DNA from: Derxia gummosa DSM 723
Lineage (GTDB): Bacteria; Pseudomonadota; Gammaproteobacteria; Burkholderiales; Burkholderiaceae_E
Direction of reading: 5' to 3'
Assembly: GCF_000482785.1 (NCBI RefSeq)
Contig: NZ_AXWS01000007.1
Location: forward strand, 496,001 to 560,000
DNA length: 64,000 nt
Below the pieces are notes generated by a model, which was not told where the DNA came from, did no database searches, and was given only the letters and a program-made list of their open reading frames with translations. The position numbers and the translations under genes are program-made. Below, piece by piece: positions 56,729 to 64,000 of the stretch (position 1 is the first letter of the stretch; each line of letters opens with the position of its first letter).

Positions 56729-58780
56729 ATGTCGAACACGAATCCCCTGCTCGATTTCTCCGGCCTGCCGCGCTTCGGCGACATCAAGCCCGAGCACATC
56801 ACGCCCGCCCTCGACGCGCTGCTGGCCGACTGCAAGGCCACCGTCGATCAACTCGAATCGCCCGACCTGCCCGCCGACTGGGACAGCTTCGTCACCCCGC
56901 TCGACGACGCCACCGAAAAACTCGGCCGAGCCTGGGGCATCGTCGGTCACCTCAACTCGGTGGCCGACACGCCCGAGCAGCGCGCCGCCTACAACGAGAA
57001 CCTGCCGCGCGTGACCGAGTTCTGGACTGCGCTGTCGCAGAACGAGGCGCTCTACGGCAAGTACAAGGCGCTGCGCGCCGGCGCCGGCTACGAAGCCCTG
57101 AACGGCGCCCGCCGCAAGATCGTCGAGAACTCGCTGCGCGACTTCCGCCTCGGTGGCGCCGAACTGGCCGACGCCGCGAAGGAACGCTTCGCCGAGATCC
57201 AGGAACGCCAGGCCGAGCTGTCGCAGAAGTTCTCCGAGCATGTGCTCGACGCCACCAACGCCTGGACGCTGCACATCGACGACGAGGCCGACCTCGCCGG
57301 CCTGCCCGACGACGCCAAGCAGGCCGCCGCCGAGCGAGCCAAGGCCGCCGACAAGACCGGCTTCCTGTTCACGCTGCATTTCCCGTCCTACTTCCCGCTG
57401 CTGCAGTACGCCGACAAGCGCGAGCTGCGCGAGAAGGTCTATCACGCCAATGCGATCCGGGCGTCCGAGTTCGGCCCGGCCGAACTCGACAACACGCCGC
57501 TCATCAAGGAGCTGCTCGCGCTGCGCGCCGAGGAAGCCGCGCTGCTCGGCTACGCCAGCTTCGCCGAGGTGTCGCTGGTGCCCAAGATGGCCGAGACGCC
57601 GGCCGAGGTCATCGGCTTCCTGCGCGACCTCGCGGTACGCGCCAAACCCTACGCCGAGCGCGACGTGGCCGAGCTGAAAGCCTTTGCAAAGGTCGAGCTG
57701 GGCCTGGATGACCTCAAGCCCTGGGACGTGGCCTACGCCTCCGAAAAGCTGCGCGAGAAGCGCTATTCGTTCAGCGAACACGAGGTGAAGCAGTACTTCC
57801 CGGAGCCGAAGGTGCTCGCCGGCCTGTTCCGCGTGATCGAGACGCTGTTCAGCGTGCGCGTGAAGCCCGACGAGGCGCCCGTGTGGCATCCGGACGTGCG
57901 CTTCCACCGCATCGAATCGCTCGACGGCCGGCTGCTCGGCCAGTTCTACATCGACCTGTACGCGCGCGCCGGCAAGCGCTCGGGCGCGTGGATGGACGAT
58001 GCGCGCGGCCGCCGCATCCGCGCCGACGGCAGCGTGCAGACGCCCGTGGCCTATCTCACCTGCAACTTCTCGGCGCCGGTGGGCGGCAAGCCCGCCGTGT
58101 TCACGCATGACGAGGTGCTGACGCTGTTCCATGAATTTGGCCACGGCCTGCACCACATGCTCACGCGCGTGGAGGAACTGGGCGTCGCCGGCATCAACGG
58201 CGTCGAATGGGACGCAGTCGAGCTGCCGTCGCAGTTCATGGAGAACTTCTGCTGGGAATGGGAAGTGCTCAGCCACATGACCGGCCACGTGGATAGCGGC
58301 GAGCCGCTGCCGCGCGCGCTGTACGACAAGATGATCGCGGCCAAGAACTTCCAGGCCGGCATGCAGACGGTGCGGCAGATCGAGTTCTCGCTGTTCGACA
58401 TGCTGCTGCACAGCGACTTCGACCCCGCCGGCGAGGTGGGCGTGCAGCAGCTGCTCGACACCGTGCGCGCCGAGGTGGCGGTGCTGATCCCGCCCGAATG
58501 GAACCGCTTCCAGAACAGCTTCTCGCACATCTTCGCGGGCGGCTACGCGGCGGGCTACTACAGCTACAAGTGGGCCGAAGTGCTCTCGGCCGACGCCTAC
58601 GGCAAGTTCGAGGAGCGCGGCGGGCTCGACGCGGCGACCGGCGCCGAGTTTCTCGAAACCATCCTGTCCGTCGGCGGCAGCCGCCCGGCGCTCGATTCCT
58701 TCGTGGCCTTCCGCGGCCGCAAGCCGAGCATCGACGCGCTGCTGCGTCACAACGGCATGACCGAGCCCGTCGCGGCCTGA
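56729..58780 (+). CDS. prlC: Oligopeptidase A (M3 family)
   Basis: Cytosolic zinc endopeptidase degrading signal peptides and other oligopeptides, 683 residues. The zinc motif HEFGH (His468, Glu469, His472) is followed by LHHML, and the third ligand is Glu498 in AVELPSQFMENF. The C-terminal AGYYSYKWAEVLSADAYGKF block is typical of M3 enzymes (Tyr residues that close over substrate). The start MSNTNPLLDFSGLPRF matches betaproteobacterial OpdA. It is followed five bases later by the DUF4124 gene. Confidence 0.97.
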   Translation: MSNTNPLLDFSGLPRFGDIKPEHITPALDALLADCKATVDQLESPDLPADWDSFVTPLDDATEKLGRAWGIVGHLNSVADTPEQRAAYNENLPRVTEFWTALSQNEALYGKYKALRAGAGYEALNGARRKIVENSLRDFRLGGAELADAAKERFAEIQERQAELSQKFSEHVLDATNAWTLHIDDEADLAGLPDDAKQAAAERAKAADKTGFLFTLHFPSYFPLLQYADKRELREKVYHANAIRASEFGPAELDNTPLIKELLALRAEEAALLGYASFAEVSLVPKMAETPAEVIGFLRDLAVRAKPYAERDVAELKAFAKVELGLDDLKPWDVAYASEKLREKRYSFSEHEVKQYFPEPKVLAGLFRVIETLFSVRVKPDEAPVWHPDVRFHRIESLDGRLLGQFYIDLYARAGKRSGAWMDDARGRRIRADGSVQTPVAYLTCNFSAPVGGKPAVFTHDEVLTLFHEFGHGLHHMLTRVEELGVAGINGVEWDAVELPSQFMENFCWEWEVLSHMTGHVDSGEPLPRALYDKMIAAKNFQAGMQTVRQIEFSLFDMLLHSDFDPAGEVGVQQLLDTVRAEVAVLIPPEWNRFQNSFSHIFAGGYAAGYYSYKWAEVLSADAYGKFEERGGLDAATGAEFLETILSVGGSRPALDSFVAFRGRKPSIDALLRHNGMTEPVAA

Positions 58781-58785
58781 GCCAC

Positions 58786-59433
58786 ATGACCCTGACTCCG
58801 CTTCCACTGCCCGCCGCACGCGCGGCGCTGCTGCTGGCGCTGCTCGCCGGCGCGCCGGCCTTCGCCCAGTACAAGTACGTCGATGAAAAGGGCGTGACCG
58901 TGTACACCGACCAGCCGCCGCCGAGCGGCGCGCGCGGCGGCGCGGCGCTCGACCTCGGTCGCGGCGGGCCGTCGGCCGACGCGCTGGCTGGCCTGCCCTA
59001 TTCGCTCGCGCAGGCGGTGCGCAAGGCGCCGGTCACGCTCTACACCCAGAGCGGCTGCGCGCCCTGCGACCTCGGCCGCGACCTCCTCAAGGCGCGCGGC
59101 GTGCCCTATACCGAGCGCACGCTGCCGACCGGCGCCGATCTCGACGCCTTCCGCAAGCTCGGCTTCAGCGAGTTCCTGCCAGCGCTCACGGTCGGCGCGA
59201 CCCGGCTCGCCAATTACAACCCCGACGACTGGCGCGCCGCGCTCGATGCCGCCGGCTATCCGCGCAGTTCGGTGCTGCCGCGCAGCTGGCGCAATCCCGA
59301 GCCGGCGCCGCTGGTGGCAACCGGCGCCCAGCCGGCGCCCGCCACCGCGCCCGGCCGGCCCGCCGTCGAGCCCGATCCCACCCCGGCCTCGAGCACGCCC
59401 GCGCCGGCCACGCCGCCCGGCTTCCGCTTCTGA
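58786..59433 (+). CDS. Exported DUF4124-glutaredoxin-like protein
   Basis: 215-residue periplasmic protein. A signal peptide (residues about 6-27, cleavage after AFA) is followed by a DUF4124 stretch (YKYVDEKGVTVYTDQPPP). A glutaredoxin-like domain (about 80-155) has active site CAPC (Cys91, Cys94), in a TLYTQSGCAPCDLGRDLL context. A Pro/Ala-rich tail ends the protein. The CxxC with periplasmic location suggests disulfide reduction or sensing rather than deoxyribonucleotide metabolism. It is close behind prlC and may be co-transcribed. Confidence 0.87.
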   Translation: MTLTPLPLPAARAALLLALLAGAPAFAQYKYVDEKGVTVYTDQPPPSGARGGAALDLGRGGPSADALAGLPYSLAQAVRKAPVTLYTQSGCAPCDLGRDLLKARGVPYTERTLPTGADLDAFRKLGFSEFLPALTVGATRLANYNPDDWRAALDAAGYPRSSVLPRSWRNPEPAPLVATGAQPAPATAPGRPAVEPDPTPASSTPAPATPPGFRF

Positions 59434-59442
59434 GCGCGAGCT

Positions 59443-59472
59443 GCCGGCCGGTCGGCACGACGACCGGCCGGC
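59443..59472 (+). terminator. Very stable hairpin after the DUF4124-glutaredoxin gene
   Basis: GCCGGCCGGTCG pairs with CGACCGGCCGGC, a perfect 12-bp stem with a 6-base loop, nine bases after the stop codon. No T-run; it still probably ends or pauses transcription. Confidence 0.65.
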
Positions 59473-59634
59473 ACGCACTGCCCGCACGACAATCCGACAG
59501 CCGCCACAAGACCGGGCGATCGTGCAAGCGAGTCGGCCGAATAACGGCGATATTCGCGGCGATCCACGGTCAGCCCGACCGATACCGACCCGGACAATCG
59601 AGATTCCGGATTTCTTCCCGCAGGCCCGCAACTC

Positions 59635-62600
59635 ATGAATGCCAAGTGCGACATCGGCGCCCCCGCCGATCCGACCCTGACAGACGGCGTCCCGCCATCG
59701 CAGGCGCCGACCCGGCCTCCGGCCAGCCTCGTGCACGGCATTGACACCGCACCCGCGGCCGCCAGCGCGACCGCCGTCGTCAAGACCGGCAAGCCGCTGA
59801 CCACCGAGTCGATCGACAAGGTCCGCAACGAACGTGACCGACTGCGCAGCCTCGTCTCGCAATTGCGTGAAAAGAAGGCGCCTGCGGTTTCGGCCGCCGG
59901 CGCGCCCTCGCATGTCATGCGCAAGCTGGACGAGGCACGCAGCCACAATCAGGCGCTTGCCAGCCAGCTGGAAGAAGCACTCGCCGACGTGATCAGACGG
60001 CGCACCGAGATTCGCAGGCTCCAGCTCGCGCTCAAGGAACTGCGGGGCGAGAAGAAGACCCTGCGCCACGACGGCCTCATAGCCGCGCGCGATCTGCGCC
60101 ATGTGACGCAGCGACTCGAACGTCGCGACCGCGATCTCGACAAGCTGCGCAAGAGCTTGAAGCGCACGCGCGAGACGCTCACCGCCACGCGCGGCCTCGC
60201 GCGCGACCGCCTCAACGACGTCAAGCAGCTGCGCGTCAAGCACAAGGCGGCCATGGCCGCGCTGGCGGAGCGCTATCGCGAGCAACTGCGTGAAGCGCGC
60301 CGGCAGGCGCTGCGCGCCACGCGTCAGGTCGGCGCGCTCGAAGCCAAGCTCGCTGCCGCCCTCGCCGCCCGCGCGGCCACCCGCGACGAAGCCCGCGCCA
60401 CGCTGGCCGAGGCACGACGCCAGCGCAACCAGCACGAGATCGAACTGAACCGGCGCGACCGCCTGCTGCAATCGGCCGAGCTGCGCGGTCAGCGTCTCAC
60501 GGCCCAGATCGAGACGCTGCACGTCCAGGCCCGACGTGCTGCCGACCGTCTGGCCGCCGCCCAGGCCGGCACCGCGCGTGTCAGCACCAGGCTCGACACC
60601 AGCCTGAAGGACATCGGCCGTTTGCGCGCCACCGTCAAGCAGACCCGCGCCGAGCGCGACACCGCGCGCGCCGCGCTGGCCGAGGCTCGCGCCAGCGCCC
60701 GCAGCAGCGGCAACGACCTGCTGCCCCAGCTCATCGCGCGCGGCACGAGCATGGTCGACGCCTGCGTGCGCCATGTGCGAACCCAGCTGGCCGAACGTGC
60801 CCGCGTCGATGCGCGCGCCTTCGCGCATGCGCTGATGGACGACGAGGTGACGGTCGAGATCGGCACGCTCTGCTCGGGCATCTACGCCCATGCCGACGGC
60901 TTCCAGCCACTCGCGCGCCATCTGTTCGCCAAGGTGCGCCCGGCCTGGGTCAGCCGGCATGCGCCGGCCGAATGGATCGATTCGCTGCTCGCCGGCGACC
61001 TCGACGCCGGCCGCGCCGCCTTTGCCGACTGGCTCGCCGCCCTGCCCGCCGCGCCCGACGCGACCCAGGCCACCCAGCTCGCGTGCATCGCGCAGCGGCT
61101 CGTCGCGCAGCGCCAGCTCGACCTCGCCATGACGGCCGTGACGCGGCTCGAACCGCTGCTCGACCTGCTCGACGATGAGCAGCGCATGCGCAGTCGCTGG
61201 CTCGTCGAGCAGCTCGCGCGCTGGCAGGCCGCGCGCCTCGACGCGCAACGCCATCCCGCCGGGACCTGCGACGGCAAGATCCGCTTCGGCATCATCGACT
61301 ACAAGATGCTCGACTACGACAAGGCGTCGTCGAACATCGGCGATCACGTGCAAACGCTTGCAAGCCTGTCGAACGTCGTGCGCTTCAAGAACGTGAAATT
61401 CACGAGCCAGGAGCCGGGGCTGGCCGAATGGGTCGACAACCTGCGCACCCGCCTCAACCCCGACTACGTGATCGACGGCCCCGAGAAGGAAGTCGAGCTG
61501 GTGCTGGTGGACCGCGACTTCTCGCACAGCCGGCATTACGCCGAGCCGGTGTGGATGATCGGCTTCGGCTGGTACATGCACCCCAACTTCCGCGACTACT
61601 TCGACTTCCCGTTCGCGCCCAACCTGCGGCCGATCTTCGTCTCGTTCCACGTCAACAACCGCGCCTTCCTCACGCCCGAGGCGATCGACTACCTCAAGGC
61701 CAACGGCCCGATCGGCTGCCGCGACTGGACCACGGTGTACCTGCTGCGCGAGCACGGCATCGAAGCCTTCTTCTCGGGCTGCATGACGACCACCGTCGGC
61801 AAGGTCTTCCCGCGCCGCACCACCACCAGCGAACGCCAGCACGTGGCGCTGGTGGATTACCGGCCCCAGCCCGGCGAGTTCGAGGGCAAGGAGGTGAGCA
61901 AGTTCACCCAGGCCGGCACCGACGTTCGCCACAACAGCTTCTGCCGGAACATGGACGACGCGGTGAAGCTGCTGGAGGGCTACCAGTCCTACGAGGTGAT
62001 CGCCACCTCGCGCCTGCACTGCTACCTGCCCACCACGGCACTCGGCATGGACGTGGTGTTCAAGCCGCGCAGCATGTCGGACATCCGCTTCGAGGGCCTG
62101 GTCGAGCTGGGCGAGCACGGCTTCGCGCGCATCCGCGACGGCATCGAGGCCAAGCTCGCCAGGGTGCTCGAAGCCGCCTTCTCGGGCGCGAGCGAGGCCG
62201 AGGTGCGCAAGGTCTGGCGTGATGCCTGCGCCCCCGACCTCGCCTTCGCCGACGAGTACTGCAAGCGCGACATCGACCTCGGCCTGGCTTCCTTCGACCC
62301 GGCCGCGCTCGCGGCACAGCTGCGCGAAGGCGCGCTGCACGGCGGCCGCGCCGCGCGGGCCGACGACATCCAGGTCGCGTTCGCGGTCGATCACAACCTT
62401 GGCGAGGAACTGCCGGTGGTGCTCGAATCGGCGCTCGCCAATGCCAGCGCGCCGCTGCATGTGCATGTGATGACGCGCGGTCTCGACCGCGGCTACTGGG
62501 AGCGGCTGATCGCCGAGTTCGGCGACCGCGCGAGCCTGAGCTTCTACAACTTCGACGTGGTGGACTACGGCGACCAGCTGCGCATGCTCGTGCACACCAC

Positions 62601-63183
62601 GGTCTCGACGATGGACCGGCTCATGCTGCCCGACCTGCTGCCCGAGATCGGCAAGGTCATCTACCTCGATGTCGACATCCTCGTGCTCGGCGATCTGGCC
62701 GAGCTGTGGGCGGTCGAGCTGGGCAATGCGCCCATCGCCGGCAAGTCGAGCACCTTCGCGAGCTGGCGCTACGGCTACAACATGGCCTACCGCGCCGCCG
62801 GCACGCTGTCGCACCGCAAGGCTTGGCAGCTGCGCCGCGCGATGCATGCGAAAGGGCCGCTGGTGTTCCAGGCCTTCAATGCCGGCGTGGTGGTGCTCAA
62901 TCTCGCGCGCATGCGTGCCGACGACTTCGCCCGGCATTACGTCCCGCTCATCGAGCGCTACGGCATGAACGATCAGGACGCGCTCAACGTCTATGCGCGC
63001 GGCGAGCGCGTCCACCTCGGCATCGAGTGGAACGCGGTGCCGAGCCAGGACGTGACCGACGACGCCAGGATTCTTCACTACGCCGGCCCGGTGAAGCCGT
63101 GGAACGAGCTCTCCATCACGCGCGGCCGCGAGTTCAACGACTACAAGGCGCGCTATCTCGCGCGCACCGGACGCAAGGCATGA
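59635..63183 (+). CDS. Three-module glycan enzyme: coiled coil, polysaccharide pyruvyl transferase, GT8
   Basis: 1182-residue protein without signal peptide. Residues about 58-355 form a long charged coiled coil rich in Arg, Glu, Ala and Leu. A linker region (about 360-540) is mostly helical and unrecognised. Residues about 547-830 match the polysaccharide pyruvyl transferase fold: SSNIGDHVQ (565-573), PIGCRDWTTVYLLREHGI (692-709) and IATSRLHCYLPTTALGMDVV (789-808). Residues about 912-1175 are a GT8 domain: IYLDVDILVLGD with DxD Asp1012/Asp1014, NAGVVVLNL (1082-1090), NDQDALN (1112-1118) and HYAGPVKPW (1148-1156). It overlaps the following methyltransferase as ATGA. No Shine-Dalgarno is obvious. 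The product is probably a surface polysaccharide or glycan modification; donor and acceptor are unknown. Confidence 0.88.
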   Translation: MNAKCDIGAPADPTLTDGVPPSQAPTRPPASLVHGIDTAPAAASATAVVKTGKPLTTESIDKVRNERDRLRSLVSQLREKKAPAVSAAGAPSHVMRKLDEARSHNQALASQLEEALADVIRRRTEIRRLQLALKELRGEKKTLRHDGLIAARDLRHVTQRLERRDRDLDKLRKSLKRTRETLTATRGLARDRLNDVKQLRVKHKAAMAALAERYREQLREARRQALRATRQVGALEAKLAAALAARAATRDEARATLAEARRQRNQHEIELNRRDRLLQSAELRGQRLTAQIETLHVQARRAADRLAAAQAGTARVSTRLDTSLKDIGRLRATVKQTRAERDTARAALAEARASARSSGNDLLPQLIARGTSMVDACVRHVRTQLAERARVDARAFAHALMDDEVTVEIGTLCSGIYAHADGFQPLARHLFAKVRPAWVSRHAPAEWIDSLLAGDLDAGRAAFADWLAALPAAPDATQATQLACIAQRLVAQRQLDLAMTAVTRLEPLLDLLDDEQRMRSRWLVEQLARWQAARLDAQRHPAGTCDGKIRFGIIDYKMLDYDKASSNIGDHVQTLASLSNVVRFKNVKFTSQEPGLAEWVDNLRTRLNPDYVIDGPEKEVELVLVDRDFSHSRHYAEPVWMIGFGWYMHPNFRDYFDFPFAPNLRPIFVSFHVNNRAFLTPEAIDYLKANGPIGCRDWTTVYLLREHGIEAFFSGCMTTTVGKVFPRRTTTSERQHVALVDYRPQPGEFEGKEVSKFTQAGTDVRHNSFCRNMDDAVKLLEGYQSYEVIATSRLHCYLPTTALGMDVVFKPRSMSDIRFEGLVELGEHGFARIRDGIEAKLARVLEAAFSGASEAEVRKVWRDACAPDLAFADEYCKRDIDLGLASFDPAALAAQLREGALHGGRAARADDIQVAFAVDHNLGEELPVVLESALANASAPLHVHVMTRGLDRGYWERLIAEFGDRASLSFYNFDVVDYGDQLRMLVHTTVSTMDRLMLPDLLPEIGKVIYLDVDILVLGDLAELWAVELGNAPIAGKSSTFASWRYGYNMAYRAAGTLSHRKAWQLRRAMHAKGPLVFQAFNAGVVVLNLARMRADDFARHYVPLIERYGMNDQDALNVYARGERVHLGIEWNAVPSQDVTDDARILHYAGPVKPWNELSITRGREFNDYKARYLARTGRKA
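61349..61362. repeat. Dispersed palindrome TGCAAACGCTTGCA, copy in the three-module glycan gene
   Basis: Exact TGCAA-N4-TTGCA inside coding sequence. One-mismatch relatives elsewhere start at 17304, 23517, 35765, 52459, 55443 and 57675. Confidence 0.55.
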
Positions 63184-64000
63184 GCACTCCCCCACGCCCC
63201 GCCGTGCCCTCGCTGTCGGCCGACGCCGCGCGTGCCGCCGCCGTGGCGCCGCCCGAAGAGGGCGCGCCCGAAGCAACGCCGCCCGACCGCCTCGCCCAGC
63301 AGCAGAAGTCCACCGCCTCGGGCGCCAACCGCCATCCGCATGTGCTGGGGCCGCTCTCGCGGCTGCCGGCGCTCACGGCGCTCGGCCGGCCGCCGCGCAT
63401 CCTGTCCTTCGGCTGCTCGGTCGGGCACGAATGCATGGACCTGGTCGAGGCCTTTCCGGGCGCCGAGGTGTTCGGCTGCGACGTCGATCCCGCCGCGCTG
63501 GCCGAGGCGCGCACGCGCTGCGCCGGCAAGGCGACGATCTTCGAGTCGTCGCGCAGCGGGCTGGCCGAGCACGGGCCCTTCGACCTCGTCACCGCCTTCA
63601 ACGTGTTCTGCCGCTACCACCAGACGGCCGGGCATGACGACATCAGCCCGATCTACCCGATCGCGTCGATGAACGAGGGCCTGCTCGCGATCGACGCACA
63701 CCTGCGCCCGGGCGCGGTCATCGCGCTCTACAACACGCCCTACTTCTTCGAGCACACCGTGCTGGCCGATCGCTACGAGCCGAGCGGCTGCCCCGACTTC
63801 CCGGTCAACGGTTGGATGGAGAAATGCGAGGGCAGCGGCAAGCGCGTGTCCACCGTCCACTTCGTGGCCTACGGCACGCGCTACAACCGCGACGAGTATG
63901 CGAAGGCGATGCGCGAGCAGCGCCTGACCCTGCTCGACGCGCCCAACATCAGCGTCGAACACGACCGTCTGCCCGATGCCGAGCACTTCGGCTCGCTGTA
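63180..64000 (+). CDS. SAM-dependent methyltransferase, 3' end cut by window edge
   Basis: About 273 codons are present and the frame runs off the window. The N-terminal 50 residues are low-complexity (Ala/Pro). Motif I is ILSFGCSVGHE (74-84), and the acidic end of the second strand is FGCDVDP (Asp101), then FDLVTAFNVFCRY, placing it in the class I Rossmann methyltransferases. The ATG overlaps the stop of the three-module glycan enzyme (ATGA), so the two are translationally coupled and probably act on the same glycan. The methyl acceptor is unknown. Confidence 0.85.
   Translation, partial: MSTPPRPAVPSLSADAARAAAVAPPEEGAPEATPPDRLAQQQKSTASGANRHPHVLGPLSRLPALTALGRPPRILSFGCSVGHECMDLVEAFPGAEVFGCDVDPAALAEARTRCAGKATIFESSRSGLAEHGPFDLVTAFNVFCRYHQTAGHDDISPIYPIASMNEGLLAIDAHLRPGAVIALYNTPYFFEHTVLADRYEPSGCPDFPVNGWMEKCEGSGKRVSTVHFVAYGTRYNRDEYAKAMREQRLTLLDAPNISVEHDRLPDAEHFGSL

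Noticed and set aside
58747-63276. Open frame of about 1500 codons on the minus strand opposite prlC and the glycan fusion gene
   Set aside because: It has no recognisable domain, is rich in His/Arg/Gly/Ala, and mirrors the codon pattern of real plus-strand genes. Long antisense frames are expected at this G+C.

Overview
The window looks like chromosome of a high-GC betaproteobacterium of the Burkholderiales type. The evidence is gene order as much as sequence: tpiA-secG-tRNA-Leu-nuoABCD, the cysI-DUF934-cysH-cysD-cysN run, and an ilvB-ilvH-ilvC ... psd-pssA-leuA block are all arrangements familiar from that group. I cannot name the species. There is no rRNA, insertion sequence, integrase, phage gene or CRISPR array. 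The first 2-3 kb (nuo genes) are visibly less GC-rich than the rest.

Layout. 1-3.7 kb (minus): start of the complex I operon, tRNA-Leu(GAG), secG and tpiA. 3.9-6.5 kb (minus): rpsO and pnp. 6.8-8.4 kb: an Aer-like PAS chemoreceptor. 8.5-14.3 kb (plus): a sulfate ABC importer operon with two periplasmic sulfate-binding proteins bracketing a small serine hydrolase, then cysT-cysW-cysA and a strong terminator. 14.5-15.4 kb: a 57-residue orphan protein and an M23 peptidase. 15.6-22.6 kb (minus): assimilatory sulfate reduction (cysI, DUF934, cysH, cysD, cysN) with a ferredoxin/flavodoxin-NADP reductase and a TauE-type transporter at the end. Together with the importer this gives a route from external sulfate through APS to sulfide; the four-cysteine CysH and the lack of CysC point to direct APS reduction. 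22.9-26.6 kb (plus): a heat-shock Hsp20 gene with a clear sigma-32 promoter, a CYTH-CHAD protein and dctA.

26.7-41.1 kb is the accessory heart of the window: a minus-strand set (DUF421, CinA-type amidase, GT2, PIG-L deacetylase), a plus-strand sigma-54 activator without sensor domain, then a tightly overlapping seven-gene minus-strand operon (GT4, GmhB-like phosphatase, GT9, NodU/TobZ-type carbamoyltransferase, GT2, GT9, glycosyltransferase), topped by a sigma-54 response regulator with an altered receiver. I read it as a locus for a carbamoylated, possibly heptose-containing glycan.

41.3-51.4 kb (minus): branched-chain amino acid and phosphatidylethanolamine genes (ilvB, ilvH, ilvC, psd, pssA, leuA), interrupted by a lipoprotein, a SIMPL-domain protein and a two-component system. 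51.6-59.4 kb: RDD membrane protein, membrane-anchored lipase-like hydrolase, a TetR regulator divergent from a GyrI-like ligand-binding protein, LOG, folD, prlC and a DUF4124-glutaredoxin protein. 59.6-64 kb (plus): a 1182-residue coiled-coil / polysaccharide pyruvyl transferase / GT8 fusion, translationally coupled to a methyltransferase cut by the window end.

Across these unrelated genes a short palindrome, TGCAA-N4-TTGCA, recurs inside coding sequence far more often than base composition should allow and in different reading frames. With the glycan operon and the three-module fusion, it is the observation I would follow first.
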